A stretch of 42,158 bases of DNA. It comes from Patescibacteria group bacterium. GTDB taxonomy: Bacteria; Patescibacteriota; Microgenomatia; UBA1400; MFAQ01. The notes beneath the pieces are model-generated. The model was not told the DNA's origin. It saw nothing but the letters and a program-made list of their open reading frames with translations, and did no database searches. The DNA lies in assembly GCA_018819325.1 (NCBI GenBank), contig JAHJQJ010000031.1, forward strand, positions 1 to 42,158. Reading direction: 5' to 3'. The position numbers and the translations under genes were made by a program. Positions 7,933 through 16,127 of the stretch are shown one piece after another (the first letter of the stretch is position 1; each line of letters opens with the position of its first letter).

Positions 7933-8583
7933 TTGGAGAGATATAGAAGTAGGAGTGTTGAGAAAAAAGTTCCAGTTCCGAACTGGTTTTTTTTGGATTT
8001 AGGGTGTGGTGAAGGGGCGATAGCTAGAGCGGTTTTTGATAAGCCCCGCACCGGTCGGTGCAGGGTGATATGGGGGTTGGATAATGATAAAGAAATGGTA
8101 AAAAAGGCCAAGAAAAGCAGGATGTATAAAAAGGTGTTGTTGGCGGATGCGGGTAAGATTCCACTTGATGACGGAGTGGTGGATTTGGTGTTTAGCAACT
8201 CTGTTTTGGAGCATATAAAAGAGATAGATAAAGTTTTAAGTGAGATTAATAGGGTTTTGAAGCCTGGTGGGAGACTGGTTTTTACGGTGCCGAGTAACAA
8301 ATTAGGTGAGTATTTGGGTTGGGGTAGACTATATGCTTTTATTTTTAATAAAAAATATAATCATTATCATTTGTATGACCTGCCAAGATGGAAAAAGATC
8401 TTGGGCGGGCATGGTTTGAAGATAGTTAAGAGTAAAAGTTATTTAAGTAAGGAGGATGTTAGACATTGGCACAAGTTATTGTGGCAACAGAAATTAGGGT
8501 TGAAATCTAAGAATTTTACCGGTTACGAACCGGTAAGATTGGGGGCGGGGTTAGCGGTGGTAGCTAGAAAGAAAATAGTCTAG
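7933..8583 (+). CDS. Class I SAM-dependent methyltransferase
   Basis: Rossmann methyltransferase: motif I FLDLGCGEGAIARAV, acidic end of strand 2 GLDNDKEMV, motif III DLVFSNSVLEHI and the later LKPGGRLVFTVPS, as in UbiE/type 11 enzymes. An in-frame stop at 7918 leaves the TTG at 7933 as the first possible start; TACAAT lies just upstream at 7924. Two palindromes are read in frame: 8044-8065, giving KPRTGRCRV between motif I and strand 2, and 8516-8536, giving FTGYEPVRL. Probably modifies a sugar or lipid of the neighbouring glycan pathway. The 3' end overlaps the convergent nucleotidyltransferase by 33 nt. Confidence 0.82.
   Translation: MERYRSRSVEKKVPVPNWFFLDLGCGEGAIARAVFDKPRTGRCRVIWGLDNDKEMVKKAKKSRMYKKVLLADAGKIPLDDGVVDLVFSNSVLEHIKEIDKVLSEINRVLKPGGRLVFTVPSNKLGEYLGWGRLYAFIFNKKYNHYHLYDLPRWKKILGGHGLKIVKSKSYLSKEDVRHWHKLLWQQKLGLKSKNFTGYEPVRLGAGLAVVARKKIV
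8044..8065. repeat. CCCCGCACC palindrome, in frame in methyltransferase
   Basis: Hairpin GCACC...GGTGC, encoding PRTGRCR between strands 1 and 2 of the Rossmann fold. Confidence 0.75.
8516..8536. repeat. GGTTACGAACC palindrome, copy 2
   Basis: Perfect 9-bp stem TTACCGGTT with loop ACG, in frame near the methyltransferase C-terminus. Confidence 0.75.
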
Positions 8584-9312
8584 ATCGGCGGGCGTGCCTA
8601 GTCGCCAGGCTTGTTTGGTAACGGCTATCTGGACTTTTTTGCCTTGATCTAGGAGTCGTTGATAGATTGGAGCTACGTAGAACTCTTGTTTGCCTTGTGG
8701 GCCTGAAACAAGGTTCTTTTTTATCATGTTTTCTACTTGGTCTACAAACGTTTTGGCTTTAGAAAAATAATAGGCGCCGATGTTTGAGTAGGCGCCTTGG
8801 GCGGCAAGAACTGGATCTTTTTCGGCTATTTTAATGGCATATTTATTATCTGGTGCTAGAGAGTAGCTGTGTTTTATTTCGTTGTCTATGGGAGTGTCTA
8901 CTGGAATTACTCCAACAGTATCGCTGTCTTTATTTTTAATGGTTTGGCAAAATATCTGGCCATTGAAGTAGTGATCCGAGTCGGAGATGATGATGTCTTC
9001 ATTTGGATCTACGGTTTTGGCGGCTATCAAGGCAGTTTCGGCCGCACCCCTAGTAGCCTTGGAAATAGAGATTACTTGGATTTTTGGACTGAACAGAGAT
9101 TTTAATTTTGGTTCTAGTTGGTGTTGTTTGAGAGTAACGAAAATAAAATCGTTTGGAGTGAGATTGAAGGAGGAAAGAGAGTCTATGGCCCAGTTAATCA
9201 TGGGTTTGCCTAAAACATTAATTAAAGGTTTGGGTTTTTTGAACTCTGGATTTAGATGGGCGGCAACGGAGAAACGAGAACCATGACCGGCCATGGGGAT
9301 GATAACTTTCAT
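8551..9312 (-). CDS. Sugar-phosphate nucleotidyltransferase
   Basis: NTP_transferase family enzyme that activates a sugar phosphate to a nucleotide sugar. Visible motifs: MKVIIPMAGHGSRF (the G-x-G-x-R nucleotide loop), KKPKPLINVLGKPMI with the conserved Lys, and ISDSDHYF as the metal DxD. It has 253 residues with no left-handed beta-helix domain, so it is a short monofunctional form. Its TATAAT box is 7 nt before the ATG and lies back to back with the promoter of the GDPD/cupin/RuBisCO-like operon, so the four genes are probably co-regulated and may make and use one activated compound. Confidence 0.88.
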   Translation of the reverse strand: MKVIIPMAGHGSRFSVAAHLNPEFKKPKPLINVLGKPMINWAIDSLSSFNLTPNDFIFVTLKQHQLEPKLKSLFSPKIQVISISKATRGAAETALIAAKTVDPNEDIIISDSDHYFNGQIFCQTIKNKDSDTVGVIPVDTPIDNEIKHSYSLAPDNKYAIKIAEKDPVLAAQGAYSNIGAYYFSKAKTFVDQVENMIKKNLVSGPQGKQEFYVAPIYQRLLDQGKKVQIAVTKQAWRLGTPADLDYFLSSYHR

Positions 9313-9319
9313 GAGAGTT

Positions 9320-9325
9320 ATTATA
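9320..9325 (-). promoter_or_regulatory. -10 box for a leaderless start at 9312
   Basis: TATAAT on the minus strand, 7 nt before the nucleotidyltransferase ATG. Confidence 0.6.
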
Positions 9326-9340
9326 GCTGTAAATTGATGG

Positions 9341-9346
9341 TAGAAT
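9341..9346 (+). promoter_or_regulatory. -10 box for a leaderless start at 9353
   Basis: TAGAAT, 6 nt before the GDPD-like ATG. It is 15 bp from the opposite-strand box at 9320, making a compact divergent promoter. Confidence 0.6.
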
Positions 9347-9352
9347 GCCCAT

Positions 9353-9781
9353 ATGATATTGATTGCTCACAGGGGAAACCTAAAAGGACGAAATATAAAG
9401 GAGGAGAATGAACCTGGATATGTGGGCAAGGCTTTGGAAAAAGGTTTTGATGTTGAGATTGATGTTTGGTTTAAAGATAATGGTTGGTGGTTGGGTCACG
9501 ATGAACCACAATATAAGACAAATTTAGAATTCTTAAAAACCAAGGGTTTGTGGTGTCATGCAAAAAACTTGTCTGCTTTAGAAAAAATGCTTGAGAACAA
9601 GGTTCATTGTTTTTGGCATGAGGAAGATGAAAGAGTGCTAACATCTAAAGGGTTTGTCTGGACATACCCCGGTAAAGCTTTGGGTAAAAATTCTATTGCG
9701 GTGATGCCGGAGCAAGTGAGCGGTTGGGATATTTCTAAGGCTTTGGGAGTTTGCAGTGATAATTTAATGAAATATAAATAA
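9353..9781 (+). CDS. Short GDPD-like (glycerophosphodiester phosphodiesterase fold) protein
   Basis: 142 residues with the front half of a GDPD/PI-PLC TIM barrel: MILIAHRGN (H6-R7), NEPGYVGKALEKGFDVEIDVW (E and E-x-D metal ligands) and WWLGHDEP (the second His). The back half of the barrel is shortened (LWCHAKNLSALEKML, FVWTYPGK). Known GDPDs are about 240-300 residues, so activity on phosphodiesters is likely but altered. First gene of an operon: its stop TAA is followed at once by the cupin ATG. It may cut or transfer a glycerol-phosphate or sugar-phosphate group made by the divergent nucleotidyltransferase. Confidence 0.72.
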   Translation: MILIAHRGNLKGRNIKEENEPGYVGKALEKGFDVEIDVWFKDNGWWLGHDEPQYKTNLEFLKTKGLWCHAKNLSALEKMLENKVHCFWHEEDERVLTSKGFVWTYPGKALGKNSIAVMPEQVSGWDISKALGVCSDNLMKYK

Positions 9782-10104
9782 TGAAGATTAATAAATTAAA
9801 GAACATGAAGGGCGGGTGGTTTGTGGGTGATTTTGTGCCAAGTGTGTTTAGAACCAAGGATTTTGAGGTGGCGTATATGACTCACTATAAGGGTCAGGAA
9901 TGGCCGAAGCATTATCATAAAGTAGCGAGTGAGATTAATTATTTAATTAGAGGAAAGATGAAGATAAATAGAGAGATATTGGAGGAAGGGGATATTTTCG
10001 TGATTGAGCCTGGGGAGGTGGTAAAGCCTGAATTTATGAGTGACTGTGAGTTAATAGTGGTTAAAACGCCAAGTGTGGTAGGAGATAAATATGAGATTGA
10101 ATAG
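9781..10104 (+). CDS. Small single-domain cupin
   Basis: 107-residue beta-barrel with cupin motif 1 (KHYHKVASEINYLIRGKMKI, giving H-x-H and E metal ligands) and motif 2 (EEGDIFVIEPGEVVKPEFMSD, in which the usual late His is not obvious). It could be a sugar epimerase/isomerase or a small-molecule sensor. The start directly follows the GDPD-like stop, and the end overlaps the RuBisCO-like gene by 14 nt, so the three are co-translated. Confidence 0.8.
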   Translation: MKINKLKNMKGGWFVGDFVPSVFRTKDFEVAYMTHYKGQEWPKHYHKVASEINYLIRGKMKINREILEEGDIFVIEPGEVVKPEFMSDCELIVVKTPSVVGDKYEIE

Positions 10105-11269
10105 AAAGAAATACAACAAAAATAAGTATCTGGTGGTGGAGTATTTTTTGCAGTCTAAGACCAGTTTGCAAGAGGCGGCTTGGGCGATTGCGGTGGGACA
10201 AAGTATTGGTAATCCCAATGTGCGTAATGGTTGGGAGACAAAGGAGTTGGTTGAAAAACATGTGGCGTTGATATTGGCAGAAAAAGAAAAGTTAGAGAAG
10301 GAAAAACAGGGAAGAGTGAAAATTGCTTTTCCTTTGGCGAATATTAACCTGAAGGAAGATGGAGTGAGTCAGTTGTTGGTGCAGATAATGGGGGGGCAGT
10401 TGGATATAGGGATAATTAACAAGTGTTTTGTAGAGGATATTGAATTACCAAATGATTTTAGGTTTTTTAAGCCCAAATTTGGCGTTGAAGGGATTAGAAA
10501 GTTCACAGAAGTTTATAACAAGCCTTTGTTGGGAGGAATAATAAAACCCAAGGTGGGGTTGAGGCCAAAACAGTTGTTGGAAGTGGTTAAAGAAATGGTG
10601 GAAGGCGGGGTTAATTTTATTAAGGAAGACGAGATAATGGCTAACCCTGATTGTTGCCCATTGGAAGAACGAGTAAGTTTAGTGATGAAGTACTTGAAAG
10701 GTAAAAGGGTGATATATGCGGTGTGTGTGAACGGGGATTATCCGTATGTAATTGATAGGGTGAAAAAGGTTTATAAACTGGGTGGTAACGCGGTGCATGT
10801 GAACTGGTGGGCTGGTTTTGGGGTGTATAAGGCTATTAGAGAGTTGGATTTGCCTTTGTTTTTGTTTTTTCAGAAAAGTGGGGATAAGATAATTACTAAC
10901 GAGAAACACGCGTTTCATATTAAATGGAAGGTGATGTGTAAGTTGGCGGGCATGATGGGGGTGGACATGATTCATGCCGGTATGTGGGGAGGGTATTTAA
11001 GTGATGATCAAAAGAGTTTGAAAGAAATAATGGATGAGTTGTCTAGTCTGGGTGTGTTACCGTCTTTGAGTTGTGGGATGCACCCTGGTTTGGTGGGGGT
11101 TGTAAGCAAAAAATTTGGGGTGGATTACTTGGCTAACGTAGGTGGGGCGATTCATGGCCACCCGGGTGGTACCAAGGCTGGGGCGATGGCTATGAGACAG
11201 GCGATTGATGGGGTGGAAGGCAAAGAGTATGGTTTGGCGGTAAAAAAATGGGGGAAAGTTGCATTTTAA
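10091..11269 (+). CDS. RuBisCO-like protein (form IV-type, divergent)
   Basis: Clear member of the RuBisCO large-subunit superfamily, 392 residues. Kept: the phosphate/Lys loop GGIIKPKVG (K152 and K154, equal to K175 and K177 of the plant enzyme), the metal site NFIKEDE (K178, D180, E181 for K201, D203, E204), IHAG (H295 for H327), SCGMHPG (S327 for S379) and GGAIHGHPGG. Changed: loop 6 has Y302 where carboxylases need K334, the H294-R295 position reads Q-K-S, and the N123 region reads IMGGQLD. It should therefore bind a phosphorylated enolisable sugar acid and Mg but not fix CO2 on RuBP. Known RLPs act as enolases, isomerases or decarboxylases. SD AGGAG lies 7 nt before the ATG. The neighbouring cupin, GDPD-like and nucleotidyltransferase genes suggest a sugar-phosphate pathway for the surface. 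Confidence 0.88.
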   Translation: MRLNRKKYNKNKYLVVEYFLQSKTSLQEAAWAIAVGQSIGNPNVRNGWETKELVEKHVALILAEKEKLEKEKQGRVKIAFPLANINLKEDGVSQLLVQIMGGQLDIGIINKCFVEDIELPNDFRFFKPKFGVEGIRKFTEVYNKPLLGGIIKPKVGLRPKQLLEVVKEMVEGGVNFIKEDEIMANPDCCPLEERVSLVMKYLKGKRVIYAVCVNGDYPYVIDRVKKVYKLGGNAVHVNWWAGFGVYKAIRELDLPLFLFFQKSGDKIITNEKHAFHIKWKVMCKLAGMMGVDMIHAGMWGGYLSDDQKSLKEIMDELSSLGVLPSLSCGMHPGLVGVVSKKFGVDYLANVGGAIHGHPGGTKAGAMAMRQAIDGVEGKEYGLAVKKWGKVAF

Positions 11270-12194
11270 TGGCTCTTAAAACAAACATTAATTGGATTTT
11301 TGCAAATTGGTAGTAATGATTTGGTTTAGTCCATAGTTGTGGAAAAACTTTTTTAGCTACTTGGTTGGCAGCAAAAACACGATTAAATTCTAGCTTGGCA
11401 AGATAAAGGTTGGTGCTGGCCAGACTCATGAAAATATTTTCTAGAATAAAGTCTTCATTGTTGGTGAAGTGTTTGATTAATTTGAAATATCGTTCTAGTT
11501 TTTCTGTTCGGTTGGCAACAGTTTTGACTGCTTTTTTAGTTTCAAAAGTTTGTTCTGGATGGGATCTGTGAAAGAAGAGAACCGATTTTTGATAATAAAG
11601 ACTTGATTTTTTGGCGATTTTTAGAAATATGTCTACGTCGGCCTCTGTTTTATATTTTTCTACGAAGGGACCAACTGATTTTAGGTTTTTAAGTTCAAAA
11701 ACGGTGGCGCCGGTAGGAGCAATAATGGGGCAGTGGTGTTTTACAAGTTGAGAAATGGTTTGAGAGGGGGGAAGATAGGTGTTTTTTGGAAAGGTGTGAT
11801 AAATAATTTTTGGTTTGTTATTGATGTCGATAATACAGATGGAGCAGTGGTAGAAGTCAGCTGGGTTGTTTTTGATGGTTTTGAGCCATACTTGATGCCA
11901 AGTGGGGGCGATGAGATCGTCACTATGTAGGAAGCTTATATGGGTGCCGGTGGCTAGTTTAATGCATTGGTTGTAGTTGCCGACCATGCCAAGATTTGTT
12001 TTGTTGCGATGGTATTTGATACCGTATTCCTTGTATTTTTTGACTACTTGGGGGGTGTCGTCGGTGGAGGCGTTGTCTATAACTATGACTTGGTGAGGGC
12101 GGGTGGTTTGAGCAATTACGCTTTGCAGAGTTTGGTCTAGTAGGTCGGCGCGGTTAAAGGTTGGAATAGTAAGGGAAATTTTGATTTTATTCAT
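11190..12194 (-). CDS. GT2 glycosyltransferase
   Basis: Family 2 enzyme: ISLTIPTFNRADLLDQTLQS, VIVIDNASTDDTPQVV, NLGMVGNYNQCI, ISFLHSDDLIAPTWHQ (H-S-D-D as DxD) and ATVFELKNLKSVGPF. The late region (residues 230-310) is helical without clear membrane spans. It starts inside the stop of the upstream GT2 (ATGA), forming a two-gene minus-strand operon. The last 80 bases overlap the RuBisCO-like gene tail to tail, so the final 20 residues or so are dictated partly by the antisense frame. Confidence 0.85.
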   Translation of the reverse strand: MNKIKISLTIPTFNRADLLDQTLQSVIAQTTRPHQVIVIDNASTDDTPQVVKKYKEYGIKYHRNKTNLGMVGNYNQCIKLATGTHISFLHSDDLIAPTWHQVWLKTIKNNPADFYHCSICIIDINNKPKIIYHTFPKNTYLPPSQTISQLVKHHCPIIAPTGATVFELKNLKSVGPFVEKYKTEADVDIFLKIAKKSSLYYQKSVLFFHRSHPEQTFETKKAVKTVANRTEKLERYFKLIKHFTNNEDFILENIFMSLASTNLYLAKLEFNRVFAANQVAKKVFPQLWTKPNHYYQFAKIQLMFVLRAIKMQLSPIFLPPNHTLCLPPHQSPVS

Positions 12195-13069
12195 TGAAGC
12201 AAGTATTGTTTTAGGAAGATTTTTTGGAGTTTGGGGTTAACAACCTGCCTTTTTTTAAGAGCAGGAAAGGGGTTAAGCCAACCGGAAAGGTAGCCAGAAA
12301 GACCGTAAAATAGAGCTTTAATTGAACGGCGGCGGAGGGGTAAAAGTAGGATCCAGATTAGGTCGCGGGCGATGAGAAGGGGGATGAATTTAGCGGAGAA
12401 ATGCTTGAGATTGAGCCAAACTTTGTTGCGGGCGCTTAGAATGATGAGATTTTTTCTTAAGGTGGCGGAGGGTTTTTCGAAGTGGTCGACAACTATGTCT
12501 TTTTGGAAGCTGATACTTAGGTTTTGGTTTAGGGTTCTTAGGCCAAAATCGTCTTCGTGGATCCAGCAGAAAAAGTCTTGGTCGTAGTAACCTATTTTTT
12601 TGAAAGCCTTTTTTCTAAAAACACAGGCGCCGGTGGAGAAATTAAGGATGTGGGCTTTTCTTTGGTTGGTTTGAGCTTCTGCATAAAAGCTGTTGGTTAA
12701 GGGATTGAAGCGGGTGAGAGATAAAACGGCTGTTTTGCTGGGTTGGTTTTGGAAGCAGGTAACTATTTTTTGCAAGGTGTGTTTTCTTATGCCAGAGTCG
12801 TCGTCTAGGCTTAGGATATATTTACCCTGGGCGTTTATATAGCCGATGTTAAAACCTAGCATGCCGGTGTTTTGGGGCATGATAATAAAGGTAATTTTGG
12901 GAAATCTGGTTTTGATTGTGGAGGCAAGGTGGGGGTTGAGGCTATTATCTACCACAATAATTTCGAAGTTTTTGTAAGTGGATTGGTAAACGGAGTTTAT
13001 TAGACGAATAAGAGAACGGGTGCGATGGGGGCTGGCGACGGTGACGATGGAGATTAAGGGACAAGTCAT
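12191..13069 (-). CDS. GT2 glycosyltransferase (rhamnosyltransferase-like)
   Basis: Family 2 enzyme: ISIVTVASPHRTRSLIRLIN, IIVVDNSLNPHLA, MPQNTGMLGFNIGYINAQG, LSLDDDSGIRKHTLQ (DDD) and FSTGACVFRKKAFKKIGYYD followed by CWIHEDDFGLRTL (the ED base). The start at 13069 is taken because a TATAAT box lies exactly 6 nt before this ATG; an in-frame start at 13108 would lie upstream of that promoter. A C-terminal stretch (LLIARDLIWILLLPLRRR) may attach to the membrane. First gene of the 13069-11190 operon. Confidence 0.86.
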   Translation of the reverse strand: MTCPLISIVTVASPHRTRSLIRLINSVYQSTYKNFEIIVVDNSLNPHLASTIKTRFPKITFIIMPQNTGMLGFNIGYINAQGKYILSLDDDSGIRKHTLQKIVTCFQNQPSKTAVLSLTRFNPLTNSFYAEAQTNQRKAHILNFSTGACVFRKKAFKKIGYYDQDFFCWIHEDDFGLRTLNQNLSISFQKDIVVDHFEKPSATLRKNLIILSARNKVWLNLKHFSAKFIPLLIARDLIWILLLPLRRRSIKALFYGLSGYLSGWLNPFPALKKRQVVNPKLQKIFLKQYLLQ

Positions 13070-13075
13070 AGAGAT

Positions 13076-13081
13076 ATTATA
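13076..13081 (-). promoter_or_regulatory. -10 box for a leaderless start at 13069
   Basis: Consensus TATAAT with a 6-nt gap to the ATG. This decides the start of the GT2 gene. Confidence 0.65.
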
Positions 13082-13094
13082 GCGTGGTGGGTGA

Positions 13095-13100
13095 TATAAT
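13095..13100 (+). promoter_or_regulatory. -10 box for a leaderless start at 13107
   Basis: Consensus TATAAT with a 6-nt gap to the ATG. It is divergent from the box at 13076, so 37 bp separate two start codons that carry two promoters. Confidence 0.65.
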
Positions 13101-13106
13101 TTGGCC

Positions 13107-13853
13107 ATGCGAGATGGACGATTAAAAAAAATGCGTAAAAAACCTAAGGTGGTAGTGGTTTTGCCGGCTTACAATGCCGAAAAGACCCTGGAAAAGACGG
13201 TGAGAGATATTCCTAAAAATGTGGTGGGTGAGATCATTTTGGTTGACGATAGTAGCGTGGACAAAACGGTGGCCTTGGCTAGAAAGCTGAAACTTAAGGT
13301 TACCAAGCACAAACAAAACAAGGGTTATGGAGGCAACCAGAAGACTTGTTACCGACTGGCTCTTAAGAGTGGGGCGGATATTGTGGTGATGATTCACCCT
13401 GATTATCAGTATGATCCGCGGCTGATTAAACACTTTGTGGAGTTTATTAGAGATGGATATTTTGACGTGATGTTGGGGTCGAGGATTCGTACCCGAAGAG
13501 AGGCACTGGAAGGTGGAATGCCGGTTTATAAATACTTGGGTAACAGGGTCTTGACCTTTTTGGAGAACTTAGTTAGTGGTCAGAGTTTGTCGGAGTGGCA
13601 CACAGGGATGAGGGCTTACAGGCGAGAGGTGCTGGAGGCGATTGATTTTAAGGGAAATTCTGATGATTTTGTGTTTGATAGCCAGGTGTTATTTCAGATT
13701 GTTGAAAAAGGTTTTCAAATTGGAGAAATTCCTGTGCCGGTGCGTTATTTTGCTGAGGCCTCTAGCATTGATTTTTGGCGTAGTGTTAAGTATGGTTTGG
13801 GGACGGTGGAGGTGGCGATGAATTATTGGTTTAGACAACGCAATAATGGCTAG
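13107..13853 (+). CDS. GT2 polyprenyl-phosphate mannose synthase-like
   Basis: DPM1-like family 2 enzyme expected to load a sugar on polyprenyl phosphate. Motifs: VVVLPAYNAEKTLEKTVRDI, EIILVDDSSVDKTVALA, NKGYGGNQKTCYRLAL, VVMIHPDYQYDPRLI (D-Y-Q at the metal position, usual in this subgroup) and SEWHTGMRAYRREVL. No C-terminal membrane helices. The start ATG lies 6 nt after TATAAT. It overlaps the radical SAM gene by 8 nt and heads the operon that continues to 17674. Confidence 0.88.
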   Translation: MRDGRLKKMRKKPKVVVVLPAYNAEKTLEKTVRDIPKNVVGEIILVDDSSVDKTVALARKLKLKVTKHKQNKGYGGNQKTCYRLALKSGADIVVMIHPDYQYDPRLIKHFVEFIRDGYFDVMLGSRIRTRREALEGGMPVYKYLGNRVLTFLENLVSGQSLSEWHTGMRAYRREVLEAIDFKGNSDDFVFDSQVLFQIVEKGFQIGEIPVPVRYFAEASSIDFWRSVKYGLGTVEVAMNYWFRQRNNG

Positions 13854-15216
13854 GGTGTTGTTGGTTAGTTTACCTTCGAAGAAACTGGTGTATTTGGAAA
13901 CTAATGTGCGGGTGGGGGCTCCGAGTTACCCTTGTTTGACGTTGGCAACTTTGGCGGGGCACTTGGTTGGGAAACATAAAGTAAGAGTGGTTGACTTGGA
14001 CTTGGTGGTGGATGCCTGGACAGAACTTAAGCGGCAAGTTAGATATTTTAAACCAGAAGTGATGGTGGTATCGGCTAAGACACCAGTTTATCCGATAGCG
14101 GTGGAGCTTATAACGAGATTGAAAGAGGCTTATCCTAAAATTACTACCATAATTGGCGGGGTGCACGCTACCATTTGTCAGAAGGAAGTCTTGGCTGAGG
14201 GTTGTTTTGATATTGTGGTAGTAGGAGAGGCGGATTTTGCTTTAGAAACGATATTGAAAGAAAAGAATTTGGGGAAGTTTAAGGGAAAGATTTTTAAAGA
14301 TAAAAAAAGCCCGATTAAGAATTTGAATGATCTGCCTCTGCCAGCGTGGGGGTTATTTGATTTGGAGAAGTATAAAAACTCGAGGTTGTCTTGCCGGAAA
14401 AACCCGGCTGGTTTGATGGAGACGAGCAGGGGTTGTGCATATAGTTGTAATTTCTGCTGCAAGGATATCTTTGGAACGGCCTACCGGATGAAAAGTGTTA
14501 AGAGGGTGGTTGACGAGATGGAGTATATGCTTGAGTGTGGGTTTAAGGAGATTCATATAGCTGACGACAGTTTTACCCAAGATATTGATAGAGCTAAAAA
14601 GATTTGCCTGGAAATTATTAGGCGAGGGCTAAAATTCCCTTGGTCTTTGATAAACGGGATTAGGGTGAATTTTACCGATAGGGAATTTTTTAGGTTGGCC
14701 AAGAAGGCTGGTTGTTGGCAGACGGGGTTTGGGATCGAGTCGGGTGATCAAAAGGTGCTTGACGGGGTGGGTAAGGGGATAAAGTTAGCTCAGATTAGAA
14801 AGGCGGTGAGGCAGGCTGAAGAGGAAGGAATCGAGAGTTTTGGGTTTTTTATTTTAGGGCTTTTGGGGGAGACGGAAAAGTCGATGGAGAAAACGATTAA
14901 GTTTGCTAAAAGTTTGCCGTTGTCGACGGCTAAGTTTGATTTGTGTATTCCCTATCCGGGTACTGGTTATTACAAATTACTTAAGGCACAGGGGAGAATT
15001 TTGAGCTGGGATTGGCTGGAGTACAGGTTACATCAGATTAAAAAACCGCTGTTTAAGCACGAAAATCTGGATTGGGAAACGATAGGTAAGTATTATAAAA
15101 AGGCATTTAGACAGTTTTATCTTAGGCCTGCGTATATTTGGAGGCGGTTGAAAAGGGATTTGATTAAGGGGGATTTATGGTATGACTTTGGTTATTTATT
15201 GAGGTCGAGATGGTAG
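13846..15216 (+). CDS. B12-binding domain radical SAM protein
   Basis: Two-domain enzyme of the BchE/P-methylase-like group. The N-terminal cobalamin-binding Rossmann domain (about 1-150) has VRVGAPSYPCLTLATLAGHL, VRVVDLDL and IGGVHATICQKEVL, with no classic DxHxxG. The radical SAM domain (about 185-400) has C197, C201 and C204 in SRGCAYSCNFC, plus GFGIESGDQKVLDGV and LGLLGETEKSMEKTI. Such enzymes transfer methyl groups to unreactive carbons or rearrange carbon skeletons. In this operon a modified sugar or lipid is the likeliest substrate. Overlaps both neighbours by a few bases. Confidence 0.88.
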   Translation: MARVLLVSLPSKKLVYLETNVRVGAPSYPCLTLATLAGHLVGKHKVRVVDLDLVVDAWTELKRQVRYFKPEVMVVSAKTPVYPIAVELITRLKEAYPKITTIIGGVHATICQKEVLAEGCFDIVVVGEADFALETILKEKNLGKFKGKIFKDKKSPIKNLNDLPLPAWGLFDLEKYKNSRLSCRKNPAGLMETSRGCAYSCNFCCKDIFGTAYRMKSVKRVVDEMEYMLECGFKEIHIADDSFTQDIDRAKKICLEIIRRGLKFPWSLINGIRVNFTDREFFRLAKKAGCWQTGFGIESGDQKVLDGVGKGIKLAQIRKAVRQAEEEGIESFGFFILGLLGETEKSMEKTIKFAKSLPLSTAKFDLCIPYPGTGYYKLLKAQGRILSWDWLEYRLHQIKKPLFKHENLDWETIGKYYKKAFRQFYLRPAYIWRRLKRDLIKGDLWYDFGYLLRSRW

Positions 15217-16127
15217 TAAAAAGATGTCTACACCGAAGGGCAAGGGTTTATATCAATTTTGAGAAGGAGAGGTTGTTTAAGTGTGAGCTGTGTGGTTTGG
15301 TTTTTAATCGGGTCATGAAGACAAAACCTGAAAAACTTTATAAAAACTATTACCGAAATGAGATTGGTGGTCGATTTGGCTTGGGAATCGAATCTGTGAT
15401 TAAAATGTTTAGGTTTTTTAGAGCTTTTAAAGTGTGGTTGATTGTTGGACGGTTGGACAGATCTGTTTTGGATGTAGGTAGCGGGAGAGGGTTTATGCTT
15501 TATTATTTAAGAAAGTATTTTGGTTTTAAGAAAGTAGTTGGAACACAAATCTCTAAGCCGGCCCTGGAGTTTTCTAGGCGACGTTTGGGGTTGACAGTTT
15601 ATGACGGAGACTTAATAAAATTAAAATTACCCAGTGGAAGTTTTAACGTAATAACCATTTGGCACGTTTTGGAGCACGTAAAGGACCCCGAAGGTTATTT
15701 GGCCGAGATGCGTCGTTTGTTAAAAAGGGGAGGAAAATTAGTGGTAGAGGTGCCTAATTTTGCGTCTTGGACGAGGAAGTGGACGGGTTGTTATTGGTTA
15801 GGACTGGACTTGAAGTATCATTTGAGTTTTTTTGACTATGAAAGTTTGGAGGGGTTATTAGAAAAATATGGATTTATGGTTAAAAAACGGCATAATTTTT
15901 CTTTGGAGTACTCTAGTTTTATTTCTAGTCAGAGTATTATTAGCTGGTTGACTAAGTCCGATCAAGTTTTTTTTAATTGGTTGCAGAAGCCTGATTGGGA
16001 TTGGCGGATTTTGTTTTATGGAAGTTTGTTCTTGGTTTTGATGCCGTTGTGTTTTTTGGTTAATATTTTGTTATATTTCTCTAACAGGGGTGAGGTGTTG
16101 CTATTAGTGGCAGAAAAATTAAAATGA
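15210..16127 (+). CDS. SAM methyltransferase with N-terminal zinc-ribbon-like motif
   Basis: Class I methyltransferase of the type common in glycan clusters. The N-terminus has Cys pairs (RCLHRRARVY and KCELCGLVFN) resembling a small zinc site, then LYKNYYRNEIGGRF. The core has VLDVGSGRGFMLYYLRK (motif I), FNVITIWHVLEHVKDPEGYL and LKRGGKLVVEVPNFASW. A hydrophobic C-terminal helix (LFYGSLFLVLMPLCFLVNIL) probably attaches it to the membrane. The ATG lies inside the radical SAM stop region, and the stop overlaps the next ATG (ATGA). It probably methylates a polyprenyl-linked sugar. Confidence 0.86.
   Translation: MVVKRCLHRRARVYINFEKERLFKCELCGLVFNRVMKTKPEKLYKNYYRNEIGGRFGLGIESVIKMFRFFRAFKVWLIVGRLDRSVLDVGSGRGFMLYYLRKYFGFKKVVGTQISKPALEFSRRRLGLTVYDGDLIKLKLPSGSFNVITIWHVLEHVKDPEGYLAEMRRLLKRGGKLVVEVPNFASWTRKWTGCYWLGLDLKYHLSFFDYESLEGLLEKYGFMVKKRHNFSLEYSSFISSQSIISWLTKSDQVFFNWLQKPDWDWRILFYGSLFLVLMPLCFLVNILLYFSNRGEVLLLVAEKLK

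Noticed and set aside
10091..11269. A true RuBisCO able to fix CO2
   Set aside because: Loop-6 Lys is Tyr (Y302), and the H294-R295 and N123 positions are changed. The metal site alone does not make a carboxylase.
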